Positions 1-9,535 of a stretch of 41,886 nucleotides of DNA are shown piece after piece. This stretch comes from Pseudomonadales bacterium (GTDB lineage: Bacteria > Pseudomonadota > Gammaproteobacteria > Pseudomonadales > Azotimanducaceae). Location of the stretch: positions 1 to 41,886 of the forward strand of contig JAFMIA010000008.1 of the NCBI GenBank assembly GCA_017854255.1, read 5' to 3'. The translations under genes were made by a program, and so were the position numbers. The notes beneath the pieces were generated by a model. It was not told the DNA's origin. It saw only the letters and a program-made list of their open reading frames with translations, and did not search any database. The first letter of the stretch is position 1. Every line of letters begins with the position of its first letter.

Positions 1-91
1 TGTGGACATCCTGCCCATCAAACCAGGCCGCTGCAGAATTTGAAGTCCCAAAGTCTAACCCAACGCCAAAAGTCAATTCGTTTCTAGTCAC
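1..91 (-). CDS. Hsp70/YegD-like chaperone, N-terminal 30 codons only (runs off left edge)
   Basis: Reading the minus strand from a GTG at 91 gives an open frame to the window edge. It begins VTRNELTFGVGLDFGTSNSA and continues AAWFDGQDVH. The DFGTSNSA stretch is the phosphate-1 loop of the actin-like ATPase fold in the form typical of YegD/Hsp70-like proteins; canonical DnaK has DLGTTNS. A TATAAT lies 30 nt upstream of the start, at 121-126. The gene follows the TolC-type gene on the same strand. Only the first 30 codons are present, so subfamily and length cannot be judged; the TTG at codon 6 is an alternative start. The family call rests on one motif but that motif is distinctive. Confidence 0.7.
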   Translation of the reverse strand, partial: MTRNELTFGVGLDFGTSNSAAAWFDGQDVH

Positions 92-120
92 AACGCACGC
101 TGCCTGAAAATATTGGGCGG

Positions 121-126
121 ATTATA
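121..126 (-). promoter_or_regulatory. Candidate -10 element for the Hsp70-like gene
   Basis: The minus strand reads TATAAT here, a perfect sigma70 -10 hexamer, 30 nt upstream of the GTG start at 91. The best -35-like hexamer is TTGCAC at 147-152, but the spacer is 20 bp, longer than the usual 16-18. Only the -10 is convincing. Confidence 0.35.
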
Positions 127-185
127 AACGGATTGGCCTCTAAACGGTGCAAGCAACCCGCCTTAAATGCCGCGGGAGAAGATGA

Positions 186-1493
186 CTAGCGCCGAGTTAA
201 AGCCGCACGTTGATTGGTCAGCCCCATGCTGCCTAAAAATTGCCCACCGGTTGCCAGCAGGCGATACTCAGCCAAGCGCAATTGAAACTCGGCTGAGACT
301 AAACCAGAGCGCGCTCGGAACAGCTCATTTTGAATGTCGAGCACATCGAGCAGCGTCCGTTTGCCAATGGCCAACTGTTCTAAGTAAACCGCTAGCACTT
401 CTTCGGTTGAGGTCACATGCAGCTGTAAGTACTCGATTCTGATCGATAGATCTTCAAGATCATTCCAGAGGATACTCACATCTTGTGTAATTGACCGCCG
501 CAGCGCAATCAACGCTTGTTCTGCCCCATTAATTCTCGCGATCGCTTCTTTCATCTTTGCGCGATCCGCACCACCACGATAGAGGTTATAACTCATTTTA
601 ATGACAGCCGTTTCATCGTCATTCGCGCCTGGCGAGCCGTCCATATCATCGTTTCGGGTCGCGCCGAGCGCCAAATCCACCCTCGGATGATATCCCCCTA
701 AAAGTTGCTTGCGAGCCGACTGAGACGCCTCTAAGTCGAATTGCGCGGCTTTAACTTGAGGGTTATTCCGAAAGGCAAGTTGCACGGCTTGCTCAAGCGT
801 CTCAGGCAACCCTTTTGGGCGAACCGGCAACGACAATTCACGAGGACTTTCACCAACCACTCTGTAGAACTCAACACGACCGTTTTGAGCATCTTTTTCG
901 CTCAATAAGACCGAGCTTTTTGATTGCGCTCGTCGACCTTTGGTTTGCACCACATCGACTTTGGTCCCGACACCACTTTCAAACCGCTCTTCGATTTTCA
1001 GAAGAGTTTCATCGTGTTGCGCCAAATTAACCTGAGCCAAAGCAACCACCTGATCACGGCGCAGCACCTCTAAATAGGCCTGGGCAGATCTAAGCGCCGT
1101 ATTTTCAAGGGTCGTTGCGAGCCGCTGCGTCGTTGCGGATAAAACCGCCTCTTGCTGCTTTACAAAAGCAGCTGTGCTGAAGCCGTCATAGAGCATTTGA
1201 TTCAATGTGATGGAGCGCTCAAAACGATCGAAATTTCGATTCGCATCGCCCGTGGCTCGAGTTGTCGTGTTGTCCGATTTTTCAAGGCCACGGGCGAGCA
1301 CTAAATCGATGCTGGGCAGATACCCGGCAACGGCTTGACGGCGCAGCGCATCGGCTGCGTCCACGTTGTAGGCCGAGGATTGAATGTTTGGGTTGGTGAG
1401 CAGCGTCTGCTCGATGGCCTCAACGAGCGTCTGGCCCGAACACAAAGAACTGATCCCGAACAAAAAAGCCGCTATAAGCGTTGGATGTCTCAA
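186..1493 (-). CDS. TolC-family outer membrane efflux/secretion channel
   Basis: A 435-residue outer membrane factor, the normal length for TolC/OprM/AggA proteins, which form the trimeric exit duct of type I secretion and RND/MFS efflux systems. A signal peptide is visible (RHPTLIAAFLFGISSLCSGQ), followed by TLVEAIEQTLLTNPNI, the usual opening of the first OEP repeat. The second repeat opens with TLEQAVQLAFRNNPQVKAAQ around residue 235. Two long helical hairpins follow each repeat start. The start is TTG with GAAGAG about 10 nt upstream; no ATG fits. It lies 43 nt downstream of the TPR-CHAT gene on the same strand, so the two are probably co-transcribed. No inner-membrane ABC or RND partner is in the window, so the cargo is unknown. 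Confidence 0.9.
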   Translation of the reverse strand: MRHPTLIAAFLFGISSLCSGQTLVEAIEQTLLTNPNIQSSAYNVDAADALRRQAVAGYLPSIDLVLARGLEKSDNTTTRATGDANRNFDRFERSITLNQMLYDGFSTAAFVKQQEAVLSATTQRLATTLENTALRSAQAYLEVLRRDQVVALAQVNLAQHDETLLKIEERFESGVGTKVDVVQTKGRRAQSKSSVLLSEKDAQNGRVEFYRVVGESPRELSLPVRPKGLPETLEQAVQLAFRNNPQVKAAQFDLEASQSARKQLLGGYHPRVDLALGATRNDDMDGSPGANDDETAVIKMSYNLYRGGADRAKMKEAIARINGAEQALIALRRSITQDVSILWNDLEDLSIRIEYLQLHVTSTEEVLAVYLEQLAIGKRTLLDVLDIQNELFRARSGLVSAEFQLRLAEYRLLATGGQFLGSMGLTNQRAALTRR

Positions 1494-1536
1494 TTATGAA
1501 ACTCTTCAAAAACAAGCGCGATTAGTTTACCCAAGA

Positions 1537-4500
1537 TCATGTTTCAGCGATACCGGCAGATTCGTAACTACCCACCATCATAAAAGCAGACCAAATATAG
1601 GGTTGCCCCCATAAAGGAGACGCCTTCAAGGCTAATTGCGATTCACGCAAGGCTTGACGCGCTGGCATACCGGTCAGGATCCGCTGGTAAAACTCGATCA
1701 TCAGGGCCTGGGTTCCAGCATCACTGACTTCCCATAATGAATTGACAACTTCAGAGACCCCAGCCTCCTGAAAAGCCCGCCGTAGGCCGTAAACCCCTTC
1801 CCCTTCATGAATTTCACCCAGCCCCGTCTCACACGCCGATAGCACGACCAACTTGGTCCCTGACAATTTGAGATCGAGCACTTCAAGCGCCGTTAACACC
1901 CCATCATTTCGGGTATCGATATCACCCAGAAACTGCGCATTTTTATTGATCCCAGCGAAGGCCAGCCCGGCTCGCAAAAGCGGATTATCCCCAGGCGGCG
2001 GCACTTGTAAATCCGCACCCCGTTGCAGCTTTAACAATCGTTTCTTTAGGTTTTCATCCGCTTTCAGAAAGAAGCCGTGGGTTGCAATATGCAAAATCTC
2101 AGGGATCTCTGTGAGTTCGCTAATGACTTGTTCTTCCGCTGCACCTTGACTAAAGACGCTCCGCGCCTCGTTTTGCGCATCAACCTGCTCCAGGATGATT
2201 TCGCCTTCTTTTTGCGCGCCAGGCAACGGTAAGAAGTTCAGCCCACGCAGGCCACTGCCGGCACCGCGTAACGTGTCACCTTGCGCTGCTCGAGACGCTG
2301 CAGCTTGTTGATATTCCTCCGGATCGGCAACCTCCGCCGCATCATAATCCGGGCCCGCAACAATCATGTAGGGCCCCTCAGACAAACTCAGGAAACTCGG
2401 CAGCAGGTCACGCCCTGAGGTCAGGAAGTGAAAATCAAGCGTCTCAACCAGATAGGCATCATCAAAATCAACCAGCGCCGCAAAAGGCAAAATATTCAGC
2501 AATCCATCGGGAATCAGATAAACATACTCAATCCCCGAAGTCACATTGGCAATCGGCTCCCAAATCGCCTCATAGGCCATTTGACCCACCTCAAGAAAAT
2601 CGATCTCATCGGCGGCAGGATCTTGGATGGTCTCCCGATATTCGCCAATAAGCTCATCAACTTCCGCTGCATCCTCATAGTTCACAAGCGCGTATTCCAG
2701 CTCACCATCGATTCGCGCAACGACCGAGGCCACGTAGTGCGGGCCGTCTTCAGTGCTGTAAGACTGAAAATCGACCAAAGCCTTGCCCTCATCGATTTCT
2801 GCTTCCAAAGCCTCGACGCTGATTTTCGCAATCGAGGTCCGGTACTGCGCGCTCGCTCGACCCAACTCGCCCTGCAATTCATTAACCGCCTGCTCAAGCG
2901 CATAGAGCGCCTCGGGATGCCGGCCTGCGGTCTCGGCTGTCGGGCCACTTAACGTCAACTTCGCCAAGGACTCCCGCGCAACGCGCAACTCATTCGCGAG
3001 ACTGGCGAGCGCTGGGTTCTGCGTCATCCGGCCAATCTGCTGAATCTCAGAGGTAATTTTAAGCAGCAAGCCCTTGCGATGCATGCTGGCCTCCAGCCCC
3101 AAACGGGCACTGTCCGGGCCGCCTACCTGAGCAAGCAATTGCAGGTAGGACATAAATTCTGGCCGATGCAATCGCATGTAGCCTTCTCGAGCATTCTCGC
3201 CCGTGACCCAGAGCATTCTGTCCAGAAACGCACTGCGGCGCAGAAAGCCTTGGCGCTTGAGCTCGACACCTGCCGTTAGACGATTTTGAGCAACATAGAC
3301 ATCGGACAACCCGTTCAGCGCTTCGAAGGTATAGGGATGTTGCTCTCCAAGCACCGCCTCGGCTTTCGCCAAAGCGTCCTTTAGCATCGCCATCGCTTCA
3401 TCCAGGCGATCCTGTAAAAGGTAAGCCCCACCCAAATCGATCAGCGACCGAATGACATCCGGATGATCCGCCCCCAATTTACCTTGTCGCAGCGTGAGCG
3501 CCAGCAACAGCGTTTGCTCGGCTTCAACCAAGGCGCCGCTCTTGAGCTGCACCCGCCCTAAATTGTTCAGCGCTTTTAACCGAAAAGGATGATCTTCACC
3601 CAACGTCCGAGTCCATCGCGTTAAAACATCCTCAAACGCCGGCGCTGCCTGATCGTACTGGTTCATCATGAAATACAGAAACGCAAGATTATTCTTCATC
3701 GCGATGGTTTCAAGATGATCCTCTCCGAACAAACCTTGTAAAACCAAAATGCTTTTCTTATACAGAGGCTCGGCTTCCCTGAAGCTCCCCTGGCTCTCAT
3801 AAAGCAACGCTAAATTGTTACTTTGGCGCGCAGCCTCTGGGCCATCAGCGCCGCGCACCCCCTCCACCAGCGCCAAAGCGCGCTTCATCAGCGGCTCCGC
3901 CTGATCAAACAAGCCCATGGTTTCATAGAGATTGCCAAGGTTGTTCATGAACGCAATCACCATCGGGTCCGACTCGCCAACCACCGCCTGCATCCCCTCG
4001 AGCACCTCCAAAAAAGCGACTTCCGCGTCGTTGTATTGACCCAGGCGCTGCAGTAAATCGCCACGCTTACCCACCAAAGTGTAAAGATTCTGTGGATTAT
4101 TCATCCAAATCTGCCGGGCACTGGGTTCAACTTCCGTTAAAACCGCTAACGCTTCATCAAAGGCCGCAAGGTCAATCAAGGTATCGACCAGGTAAGCTTT
4201 TGCCCGCAGCGCCATTTCCGAGCCAACAGGGATGACGTCGAGTGCTTGGGTCAGCATCGTTTTTGCCGCGTCGGCATTACCCGTCTTTCGAAGCACATCG
4301 GCCTGGCGCAAGGTCATATTCAGCGCGCGCGCAGATGTCGCGCCTGCGGACTCCGTCGCCAGCGTAATGCCGAGGCGAAGATGCTCCCCTGCGGCGGTTA
4401 ACGCCCCGCGGTCCATCTCAATGATCGCAAGATAGTCCAAGCAGGCCAGATGCCGTGGGTGCCAAACGGACACGGCATTTGCCAAGGTTGCACAAAGGGC

Positions 4501-5229
4501 TTGCTGGGCTGCCGCCGCACCCTCAGAACGACCCGTCTGGTTCAGGATTTTGATTTGATCTTCGGCGATTAATTGATTAAACGTGTGGCCCGGCGGCAGC
4601 GCCGCTTGCATCTGCGATTGCGCAATATCCAAAATATCAGAAGCCGTTTCGATGTCACCCTTCATCAGATAGACCCAGTGCGACTGCGCCAACAGCTGCA
4701 CTGTACTGGGATGCGCTGGCCCTAACTGTTCTGCATAGATGCCGTAAGCCGCATCAATCATGGCTTCGGCATAGGGTTGAATCCCAGCTGCGAGCAGTTT
4801 CTGAAATAAACGGAATTGTGCATCGGCGGTGAGAAGATGCGTCGGCCCGATGACATCGGAGGCAAACATCACAACGCCTTCTTGGTCTACCAACCCTTGC
4901 TGCAGATTCCCTGACTCAAAACTGGCTTCCGCCTCCAAGGTCAACGCATCGAACGCGCCGACCATATCCTCCATCCCCGGCGGCACGGACCGAGCGGTCG
5001 TTAAGGCGTCCAATAACGGCGGGGGTAACGCGCTTTGGGATTGCCCGATGCGTTCCAGCAACTCGGCCACTTGATCGAGCCGACCTGCTTCGACCGCAGA
5101 TTCCAGTTCAGAAAACGCATCAGCCTTGGCAAAACTAAGGCCAAGTAGCAACGCCCCAACCACACTTTGCAGCATCCACCGGAACCCTGCGATTTTTTTT
5201 CTCTGATGGTGATTTCGAAGCATCGGCAT
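1537..5229 (-). CDS. Exported TPR-CHAT domain protein (caspase-like peptidase)
   Basis: A 1230-residue protein with an N-terminal basic stretch and hydrophobic helix (residues about 17-37, ending FAKADA) that reads as a signal peptide. Tandem TPRs of the kinesin-light-chain type fill roughly residues 100-680; recurring patterns are NNLGNLYETMG, NNLALLYESQG and NNLAFLYFMMN. The C-terminal third is a CHAT domain. The expected catalytic dyad is visible: His1051 in LHIATHGFF and Cys1133 in VVLSACETGLGE. The characteristic tail EGVYGLRRAFQEAGVSEVV and SLWEVSD follows. CHAT proteins belong to the caspase-like clan CD peptidases. The start ATG has AAGAGA just upstream. The downstream TolC-type gene is 43 nt away. 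Target protein and activation mechanism cannot be read from sequence. Confidence 0.93.
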   Translation of the reverse strand: MPMLRNHHQRKKIAGFRWMLQSVVGALLLGLSFAKADAFSELESAVEAGRLDQVAELLERIGQSQSALPPPLLDALTTARSVPPGMEDMVGAFDALTLEAEASFESGNLQQGLVDQEGVVMFASDVIGPTHLLTADAQFRLFQKLLAAGIQPYAEAMIDAAYGIYAEQLGPAHPSTVQLLAQSHWVYLMKGDIETASDILDIAQSQMQAALPPGHTFNQLIAEDQIKILNQTGRSEGAAAAQQALCATLANAVSVWHPRHLACLDYLAIIEMDRGALTAAGEHLRLGITLATESAGATSARALNMTLRQADVLRKTGNADAAKTMLTQALDVIPVGSEMALRAKAYLVDTLIDLAAFDEALAVLTEVEPSARQIWMNNPQNLYTLVGKRGDLLQRLGQYNDAEVAFLEVLEGMQAVVGESDPMVIAFMNNLGNLYETMGLFDQAEPLMKRALALVEGVRGADGPEAARQSNNLALLYESQGSFREAEPLYKKSILVLQGLFGEDHLETIAMKNNLAFLYFMMNQYDQAAPAFEDVLTRWTRTLGEDHPFRLKALNNLGRVQLKSGALVEAEQTLLLALTLRQGKLGADHPDVIRSLIDLGGAYLLQDRLDEAMAMLKDALAKAEAVLGEQHPYTFEALNGLSDVYVAQNRLTAGVELKRQGFLRRSAFLDRMLWVTGENAREGYMRLHRPEFMSYLQLLAQVGGPDSARLGLEASMHRKGLLLKITSEIQQIGRMTQNPALASLANELRVARESLAKLTLSGPTAETAGRHPEALYALEQAVNELQGELGRASAQYRTSIAKISVEALEAEIDEGKALVDFQSYSTEDGPHYVASVVARIDGELEYALVNYEDAAEVDELIGEYRETIQDPAADEIDFLEVGQMAYEAIWEPIANVTSGIEYVYLIPDGLLNILPFAALVDFDDAYLVETLDFHFLTSGRDLLPSFLSLSEGPYMIVAGPDYDAAEVADPEEYQQAAASRAAQGDTLRGAGSGLRGLNFLPLPGAQKEGEIILEQVDAQNEARSVFSQGAAEEQVISELTEIPEILHIATHGFFLKADENLKKRLLKLQRGADLQVPPPGDNPLLRAGLAFAGINKNAQFLGDIDTRNDGVLTALEVLDLKLSGTKLVVLSACETGLGEIHEGEGVYGLRRAFQEAGVSEVVNSLWEVSDAGTQALMIEFYQRILTGMPARQALRESQLALKASPLWGQPYIWSAFMMVGSYESAGIAET

Positions 5230-5358
5230 AAGTCTCTTTTTTCAAGGTTTAATCGATCTATCCCATATCGTCAACGCTCTTTTATCGCTTATCCGTGATA
5301 TAAAAACGTCCCGCACAGGGATTATGCACCGATCCTTGACAACTAGAGACAACAAATT

Positions 5359-5985
5359 ATGTCACAACACCCTCGTAACTCCTGGCTCGCACAAACACTT
5401 GGTCGCCTGGTTCTCAAAATCACCGGCTGGAAAGTCTCTGGCGTGCTGCCGGTCGAGCCTCGCAGCGTGATCATTGCCGCGCCTCACACCAGCAATTGGG
5501 ACTTTGTATTCTTGATCGCCGCCACCTCGGCATTGGGAGTCCGCATTCATTGGTTAGGAAAGGACAGCTTATTCAATCATCCCCTGGGTTTTATCATGCA
5601 CTGGCTGGGCGGCATCCCTGTAAACCGTTCAAAGCGCACCCGCCTCGTCAGCCAAATCGCTGAGCGCTTTCAAAGTCAGGTGAGTTTGCATTTGGTCATA
5701 CCGCCGGCAGGCACTCGAGCGCATACAGATCGATGGCGTTCAGGCTTTTACCACATTGCTCAGAGTGCAAAAGTACCTGTTATTTTTGGTTTCTTGGATT
5801 ACCCCAAAAAGCTGGCGGGCATTAGCGAGGCGATGCCGCTCAGTGGCCGATTACAGGAAGATATGGATCGGATTCGAGCGTTTTATGCTGACAAGGTTGG
5901 TAAGTTTCCAGCCCTGTCTAGCACCATCCGCTTGGAAGAGGAGTCTGACGTGACGCCGACAGCCCCGCCGAAAGATCCGAGCTGA
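5359..5985 (+). CDS. PlsC-type 1-acylglycerol-3-phosphate acyltransferase-like protein
   Basis: A 208-residue protein of the lysophospholipid acyltransferase (LPLAT) superfamily. The HX4D catalytic motif is present as PHTSNWDF (His43, Asp48), and a GIPVNRS block lies about 40 residues later. Block III, normally PEGTR, reads PPAGTRAHTDRW, so the usual Glu is Ala. The following WRSGFYHIA is typical of the short soluble LPLAT subfamily that acts on unusual substrates. It is transcribed divergently from the TPR-CHAT gene across about 130 bp. The specific acyl donor and acceptor are unknown. Confidence 0.85.
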   Translation: MSQHPRNSWLAQTLGRLVLKITGWKVSGVLPVEPRSVIIAAPHTSNWDFVFLIAATSALGVRIHWLGKDSLFNHPLGFIMHWLGGIPVNRSKRTRLVSQIAERFQSQVSLHLVIPPAGTRAHTDRWRSGFYHIAQSAKVPVIFGFLDYPKKLAGISEAMPLSGRLQEDMDRIRAFYADKVGKFPALSSTIRLEEESDVTPTAPPKDPS

Positions 5986-6039
5986 CAACCGCCAAACAGC
6001 GTGCGCTCTGTTCGACGGCCGCCTCTGAGACTCGCGAGC

Positions 6040-7131
6040 TTATGCTACGCCATCAAACACAATCACGCTGCGCGCAACGGCGCCTGACTTCATGTCGGTA
6101 AACGCTTGATTGATGTCTTCAAGCCCTACGCGTTTCGACACCATCTCATCCAGATGAAGCTTGCCAGCAAGATAAAAATCAACGAAGCGCGGCATATCGA
6201 TTCGGAACCGATTGGATCCCATAAACGAGCCTTGTATACGCTTTTCCTGCAAAAAAGCGGCGCCCATCAATTCAATTTTGACGCCAACCGGGATCATCCC
6301 AATCACCGTTGCGGTACCGCCACGACGGAGCATGGCAAAGGCCTGCTCTGCGGTTGCTTTGAGTCCAATGGCTTCAAATGAGTAGTGTACGCCGCCGCCC
6401 GTCATTTCCATGATCTGCGCAACCGGGTCGCCGTCCGCGGCATTGACCACGTCGGTCGCGCCAAAGGTTTTAGCCATCTCCAGCTTGCTGGCCATCGTAT
6501 CAACCGCAATAATTCGGCCCGCACCGGCAAGTGCCGCGCCATTAATACACGACAATCCAACCCCTCCACAACCGATTACCGCAACGGTTGTGCCCGGTTC
6601 AACTGCGGCCGTGTGAAAGACACTGCCAACCCCCGTCGTGACCGCGCAGCCTATGAGCGCCGCGCGATCCATCGGCATATCTTCACGGATTTTGACGATG
6701 GCGTGTTCGTGCACCAACATTTGCTCGGCAAAGGAGGATAAATTGGCAAACTGCTGCACGGGTTGCGTATTGTGAGCGAGCCTCGGTTCATCATCTGGTC
6801 CGCGTTTGGTTTCGGGATTCTGGCATAGCGACATATGACCCGTCAGACAATCTTCGCAATGACCACAAAAGACAGAAAGACACGTAATAACATGATCTCC
6901 CGGCTTCACGTAGGTCACATCACTACCCACTTGCTCGACAATACCACTGGATTCATGTCCCAACACCATGGGGGTCACGGCTGGATACAGGCCTTCAATA
7001 AAATGTAAATCGCTATGACAGACGCCAGCGGCGGCGGTTCGGATCAAGACCTCTCTCGGCCCGGGCTTTGAAATCGAGATGTTCTCGATCGTGAGGGGTG
7101 CACCAATTTCTCTAAATATCGCCGCTTTCAT
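6040..7131 (-). CDS. Zinc-dependent alcohol dehydrogenase (MDR superfamily, class III-like)
   Basis: A 363-residue medium-chain dehydrogenase/reductase that oxidises an alcohol or reduces an aldehyde with NAD(P). Catalytic zinc ligands are visible in GVCHSDLHF and GHESSG. The structural zinc lobe supplies the four cysteines of CLSVFCGHCEDC and the later SLCQN. The Rossmann motif is VIGCGGVGLSCINGAA, followed by IIAVDT, with an Asp at the end of beta-2 that favours NAD over NADP. The pattern resembles the class III / Rxyl_3153-type alcohol dehydrogenases common in actinobacteria and marine proteobacteria. The start has an AAGGAG ribosome-binding site. It is the third gene in a same-strand row after an MFS transporter and an SDR, which suggests uptake and oxidation of one compound. 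Confidence 0.92.
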   Translation of the reverse strand: MKAAIFREIGAPLTIENISISKPGPREVLIRTAAAGVCHSDLHFIEGLYPAVTPMVLGHESSGIVEQVGSDVTYVKPGDHVITCLSVFCGHCEDCLTGHMSLCQNPETKRGPDDEPRLAHNTQPVQQFANLSSFAEQMLVHEHAIVKIREDMPMDRAALIGCAVTTGVGSVFHTAAVEPGTTVAVIGCGGVGLSCINGAALAGAGRIIAVDTMASKLEMAKTFGATDVVNAADGDPVAQIMEMTGGGVHYSFEAIGLKATAEQAFAMLRRGGTATVIGMIPVGVKIELMGAAFLQEKRIQGSFMGSNRFRIDMPRFVDFYLAGKLHLDEMVSKRVGLEDINQAFTDMKSGAVARSVIVFDGVA

Positions 7132-7323
7132 ACCATCTCCTTATGCGTTTTCGTATTGCTGCTGAACCAACGTTAGATGCGAGCAACTATGCCTGTTTAA
7201 TCTGACGAGGGAAAGACCGAGCGACCTTCAATTGTCGAAGGACAGCCTTAGACCTACGCTTGATCCCCGGCCTCGGTGACACTTGGCACGAGCGGCACCG
7301 TCATAAAGGGCCACCAGGGTCGC

Positions 7324-8073
7324 CTAATGCGATCCACCGTCGACGGCCAAGATGGCGCCCGTCGTAAAGCTTGCCCCCGGGCCGGCGAAATACAAGGCAG
7401 CCGCGACAATCTCAGCCGCTTCACCGCCCCGTTGCAGGGGTATGCTGGACTTTGCGCGCTCATTGAACGCCGCCATGTCCCAAGCCTCACTAATATCAGT
7501 CAAGAAAGGGCCTGCCATTATGCAGTTAACCCTGACTTTCGGCCCGTAAGCCGCAGCAAACGATCGGGTTAAGGCATTTAAGCCTGCTTTTGCCGCACCA
7601 TAGGGCTCTGAATTTGGGCTTTTGGTAACGGAGGCAGAGCTACTGATGTTGATAATACTGCCGCCCTCGCCCTGCATCATTTTGTCGCCAACGCTCGCCA
7701 TGAGCCGAAAAGGTCCTTTCAAATTCACCCCAACAACTTTGTCAAATAAGACCTCGGAGATCTCTGATAACGCGGGATACAAGGGCGACATGCCGGCGTT
7801 ATTGATCAAGACATCGATGCGGCCAAAATGCGCAATCACGTCGTCAACCATCACCCCTAGGTCATCCCAATCACCAACATGCGTCGCCCGAACAAACACC
7901 TCCGAGCCATAAGCTTCAACCAGCGCCGCACGGGTTTGCTCACAGCTGTCTAACTTTCGAGAAACAATCGCCAATTTGGCGCCTTCTGCGGCAAAGCCTT
8001 CCGCCATAGCCCGGCCCAAGCCGCGACTACCACCGGTAATCAATACCACTTTGTCTTTAAATAGCTCTCCCAT
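7324..8073 (-). CDS. SDR family NAD(P)-dependent oxidoreductase
   Basis: A 249-residue classical short-chain dehydrogenase. The cofactor motif is TGGSRGLG near the N-terminus, NNAG follows at about residue 90, the catalytic serine lies in INISSSASV and the Tyr-Lys pair in YGAAKAGL. The C-terminus ends AVDGGSH, typical of FabG-like enzymes. The start is preceded by AAGGAG. It sits between the MFS transporter (120 nt upstream) and the zinc alcohol dehydrogenase (192 nt downstream) on the same strand. Substrate unknown; a beta-hydroxyacyl or small ketone substrate is only a guess. Confidence 0.92.
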   Translation of the reverse strand: MGELFKDKVVLITGGSRGLGRAMAEGFAAEGAKLAIVSRKLDSCEQTRAALVEAYGSEVFVRATHVGDWDDLGVMVDDVIAHFGRIDVLINNAGMSPLYPALSEISEVLFDKVVGVNLKGPFRLMASVGDKMMQGEGGSIINISSSASVTKSPNSEPYGAAKAGLNALTRSFAAAYGPKVRVNCIMAGPFLTDISEAWDMAAFNERAKSSIPLQRGGEAAEIVAAALYFAGPGASFTTGAILAVDGGSH

Positions 8074-8194
8074 TCCACGCTCCTTATCTACCTAATTCCA
8101 CTGCTTGCTTAGCTTCAATAACCTCACAACACTGCTGGCGCAATTAATCTCTTGGGCGGCGAGTGGTGCAATGCGATCTTCGCAGACAAACCGC

Positions 8195-9418
8195 TCACCC
8201 ACCAATCAAGGACGTCCCTTTCGCTGCTGCTGGCAATTTCAAGCATAACAAAAAGACCGTCCCCGCCAGCGCGCCAAATCCCCCGGCCACCAAAAACGGG
8301 ATTTCATAACTAAGATGCACGCCCACCAACCAACCCAGCACACCCGGACCTGCGGCGACCCCGGCGACGCTCGCCAAGTTCGCCCAAGAAAACAGCCGAC
8401 TATAACTGAGCAAACCGTATCGTTCGGCAATGATCAAAGGTTGCAACATAAGCAGATTACCGACCGTGACCCCCAGCAGCGCAAGCCCCAAGCAGATCAG
8501 CATCGCGGATTGCGCGAGCCCCAAAAGGACTAACGCTGCCGCCTGAAGAAACATCATGACTGCCGTGAAGCCAAGCATCGGCACCCGTTCTAACAAAAAT
8601 CCACCGGCTAAGCGTCCGAAAACGCTTGCGAGCGGCAATACCATCATCATCAGACTCACCGAATCAGGGTCCACGCGCTCCATGATTAAGCCATATTGAT
8701 GGGCGATGCCCCCCACCTGAGACAGCATCACAAAGCTGTAAGCAAGGTTTAACCAAAGGAAGAAAGGGTCTCGAATCGCTTTGTCAAACGACACCCCAAC
8801 TGGCGCGCTTGGGCGCGCTTGCCAGGCACCGCCATCAGGCATCAGTTGTAATTCAGTTGGGGCCGAACGCAGTAGCCACAGTGCAATCGGTACAACCCCC
8901 AACAAATACAAGACCGCTTGAAAACTCGCGGCTTGGGGCAGGCCAAAGGCTGAAACCCAGTAAGCTGAGAAAGGCGTAATGATCATGCCCCCAACTGACA
9001 ACCCGGTCGATGCGATCGACAGGGCCCGAGCACGATGCACGACAAACCATCTGGAGATCAGGGTGGTTGCCGGTAACAACCCCGAGGCGCTGAAACCCAA
9101 ACCGAACAGGGCGTAGACTGCATACAACTCCCAAAGCGCTGTGATCTGGCCGATCCAATGCAAACCGATGGCGGCCAGCACCGCCCCGCTTACAACAATT
9201 AAGCGAACATCATAGCGATCTAGGAGCGGCGCGATCCCCAAGCCCGCGACCCCACTAACTAAGAAAAACACCGACACGGCGGAGGATGCGGCGGTAATCG
9301 AATAACGATCAGAGTCCGCCAGCGCCTGAATAAACACCGCGTGATTGTAAAACCCAAGTCCCGAACTGAATGCCAGGATGACAAACAATCCCGCGACCAG
9401 TCGCCATCCATAGAACAT
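8195..9418 (-). CDS. MFS transporter (monocarboxylate/OFA-like)
   Basis: A 407-residue, 12-helix major facilitator superfamily permease. It opens with FYGWRLVAGLFVILAFSSG, typical of the MCT/OxlT-like branch, and carries the loop 2-3 motif as LLDRYDVR. The second half resumes with FLWLNLAYSFVMLSQVGG. It lies 120 nt upstream of the SDR and on the same strand as the alcohol dehydrogenase, so it is a plausible importer for their substrate. An organic anion is possible, but the substrate is not readable. It is divergent from a second, unrelated MFS gene. Confidence 0.88.
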   Translation of the reverse strand: MFYGWRLVAGLFVILAFSSGLGFYNHAVFIQALADSDRYSITAASSAVSVFFLVSGVAGLGIAPLLDRYDVRLIVVSGAVLAAIGLHWIGQITALWELYAVYALFGLGFSASGLLPATTLISRWFVVHRARALSIASTGLSVGGMIITPFSAYWVSAFGLPQAASFQAVLYLLGVVPIALWLLRSAPTELQLMPDGGAWQARPSAPVGVSFDKAIRDPFFLWLNLAYSFVMLSQVGGIAHQYGLIMERVDPDSVSLMMMVLPLASVFGRLAGGFLLERVPMLGFTAVMMFLQAAALVLLGLAQSAMLICLGLALLGVTVGNLLMLQPLIIAERYGLLSYSRLFSWANLASVAGVAAGPGVLGWLVGVHLSYEIPFLVAGGFGALAGTVFLLCLKLPAAAKGTSLIGG

Positions 9419-9535
9419 GCTGCACTACCCTGATTTTCCTGAACTCTAGCACAGCCTTTTAGATCCTCATGACAAACCCCTGGATTGTGATAGGCTTAGC
9501 CGCTTTTTTCTTGGGGATTTGCTATCTACCGCTGG

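Noticed and set aside
2428-2952. A 174-codon open frame on the plus strand
   Set aside because: It lies wholly inside the TPR-CHAT coding sequence on the other strand and has no family-like composition.
5336-5341. TTGACA near the acyltransferase start as a -35 box
   Set aside because: A matching -10 would fall inside the gene, so it cannot drive this start unless a leaderless or internal start is used.
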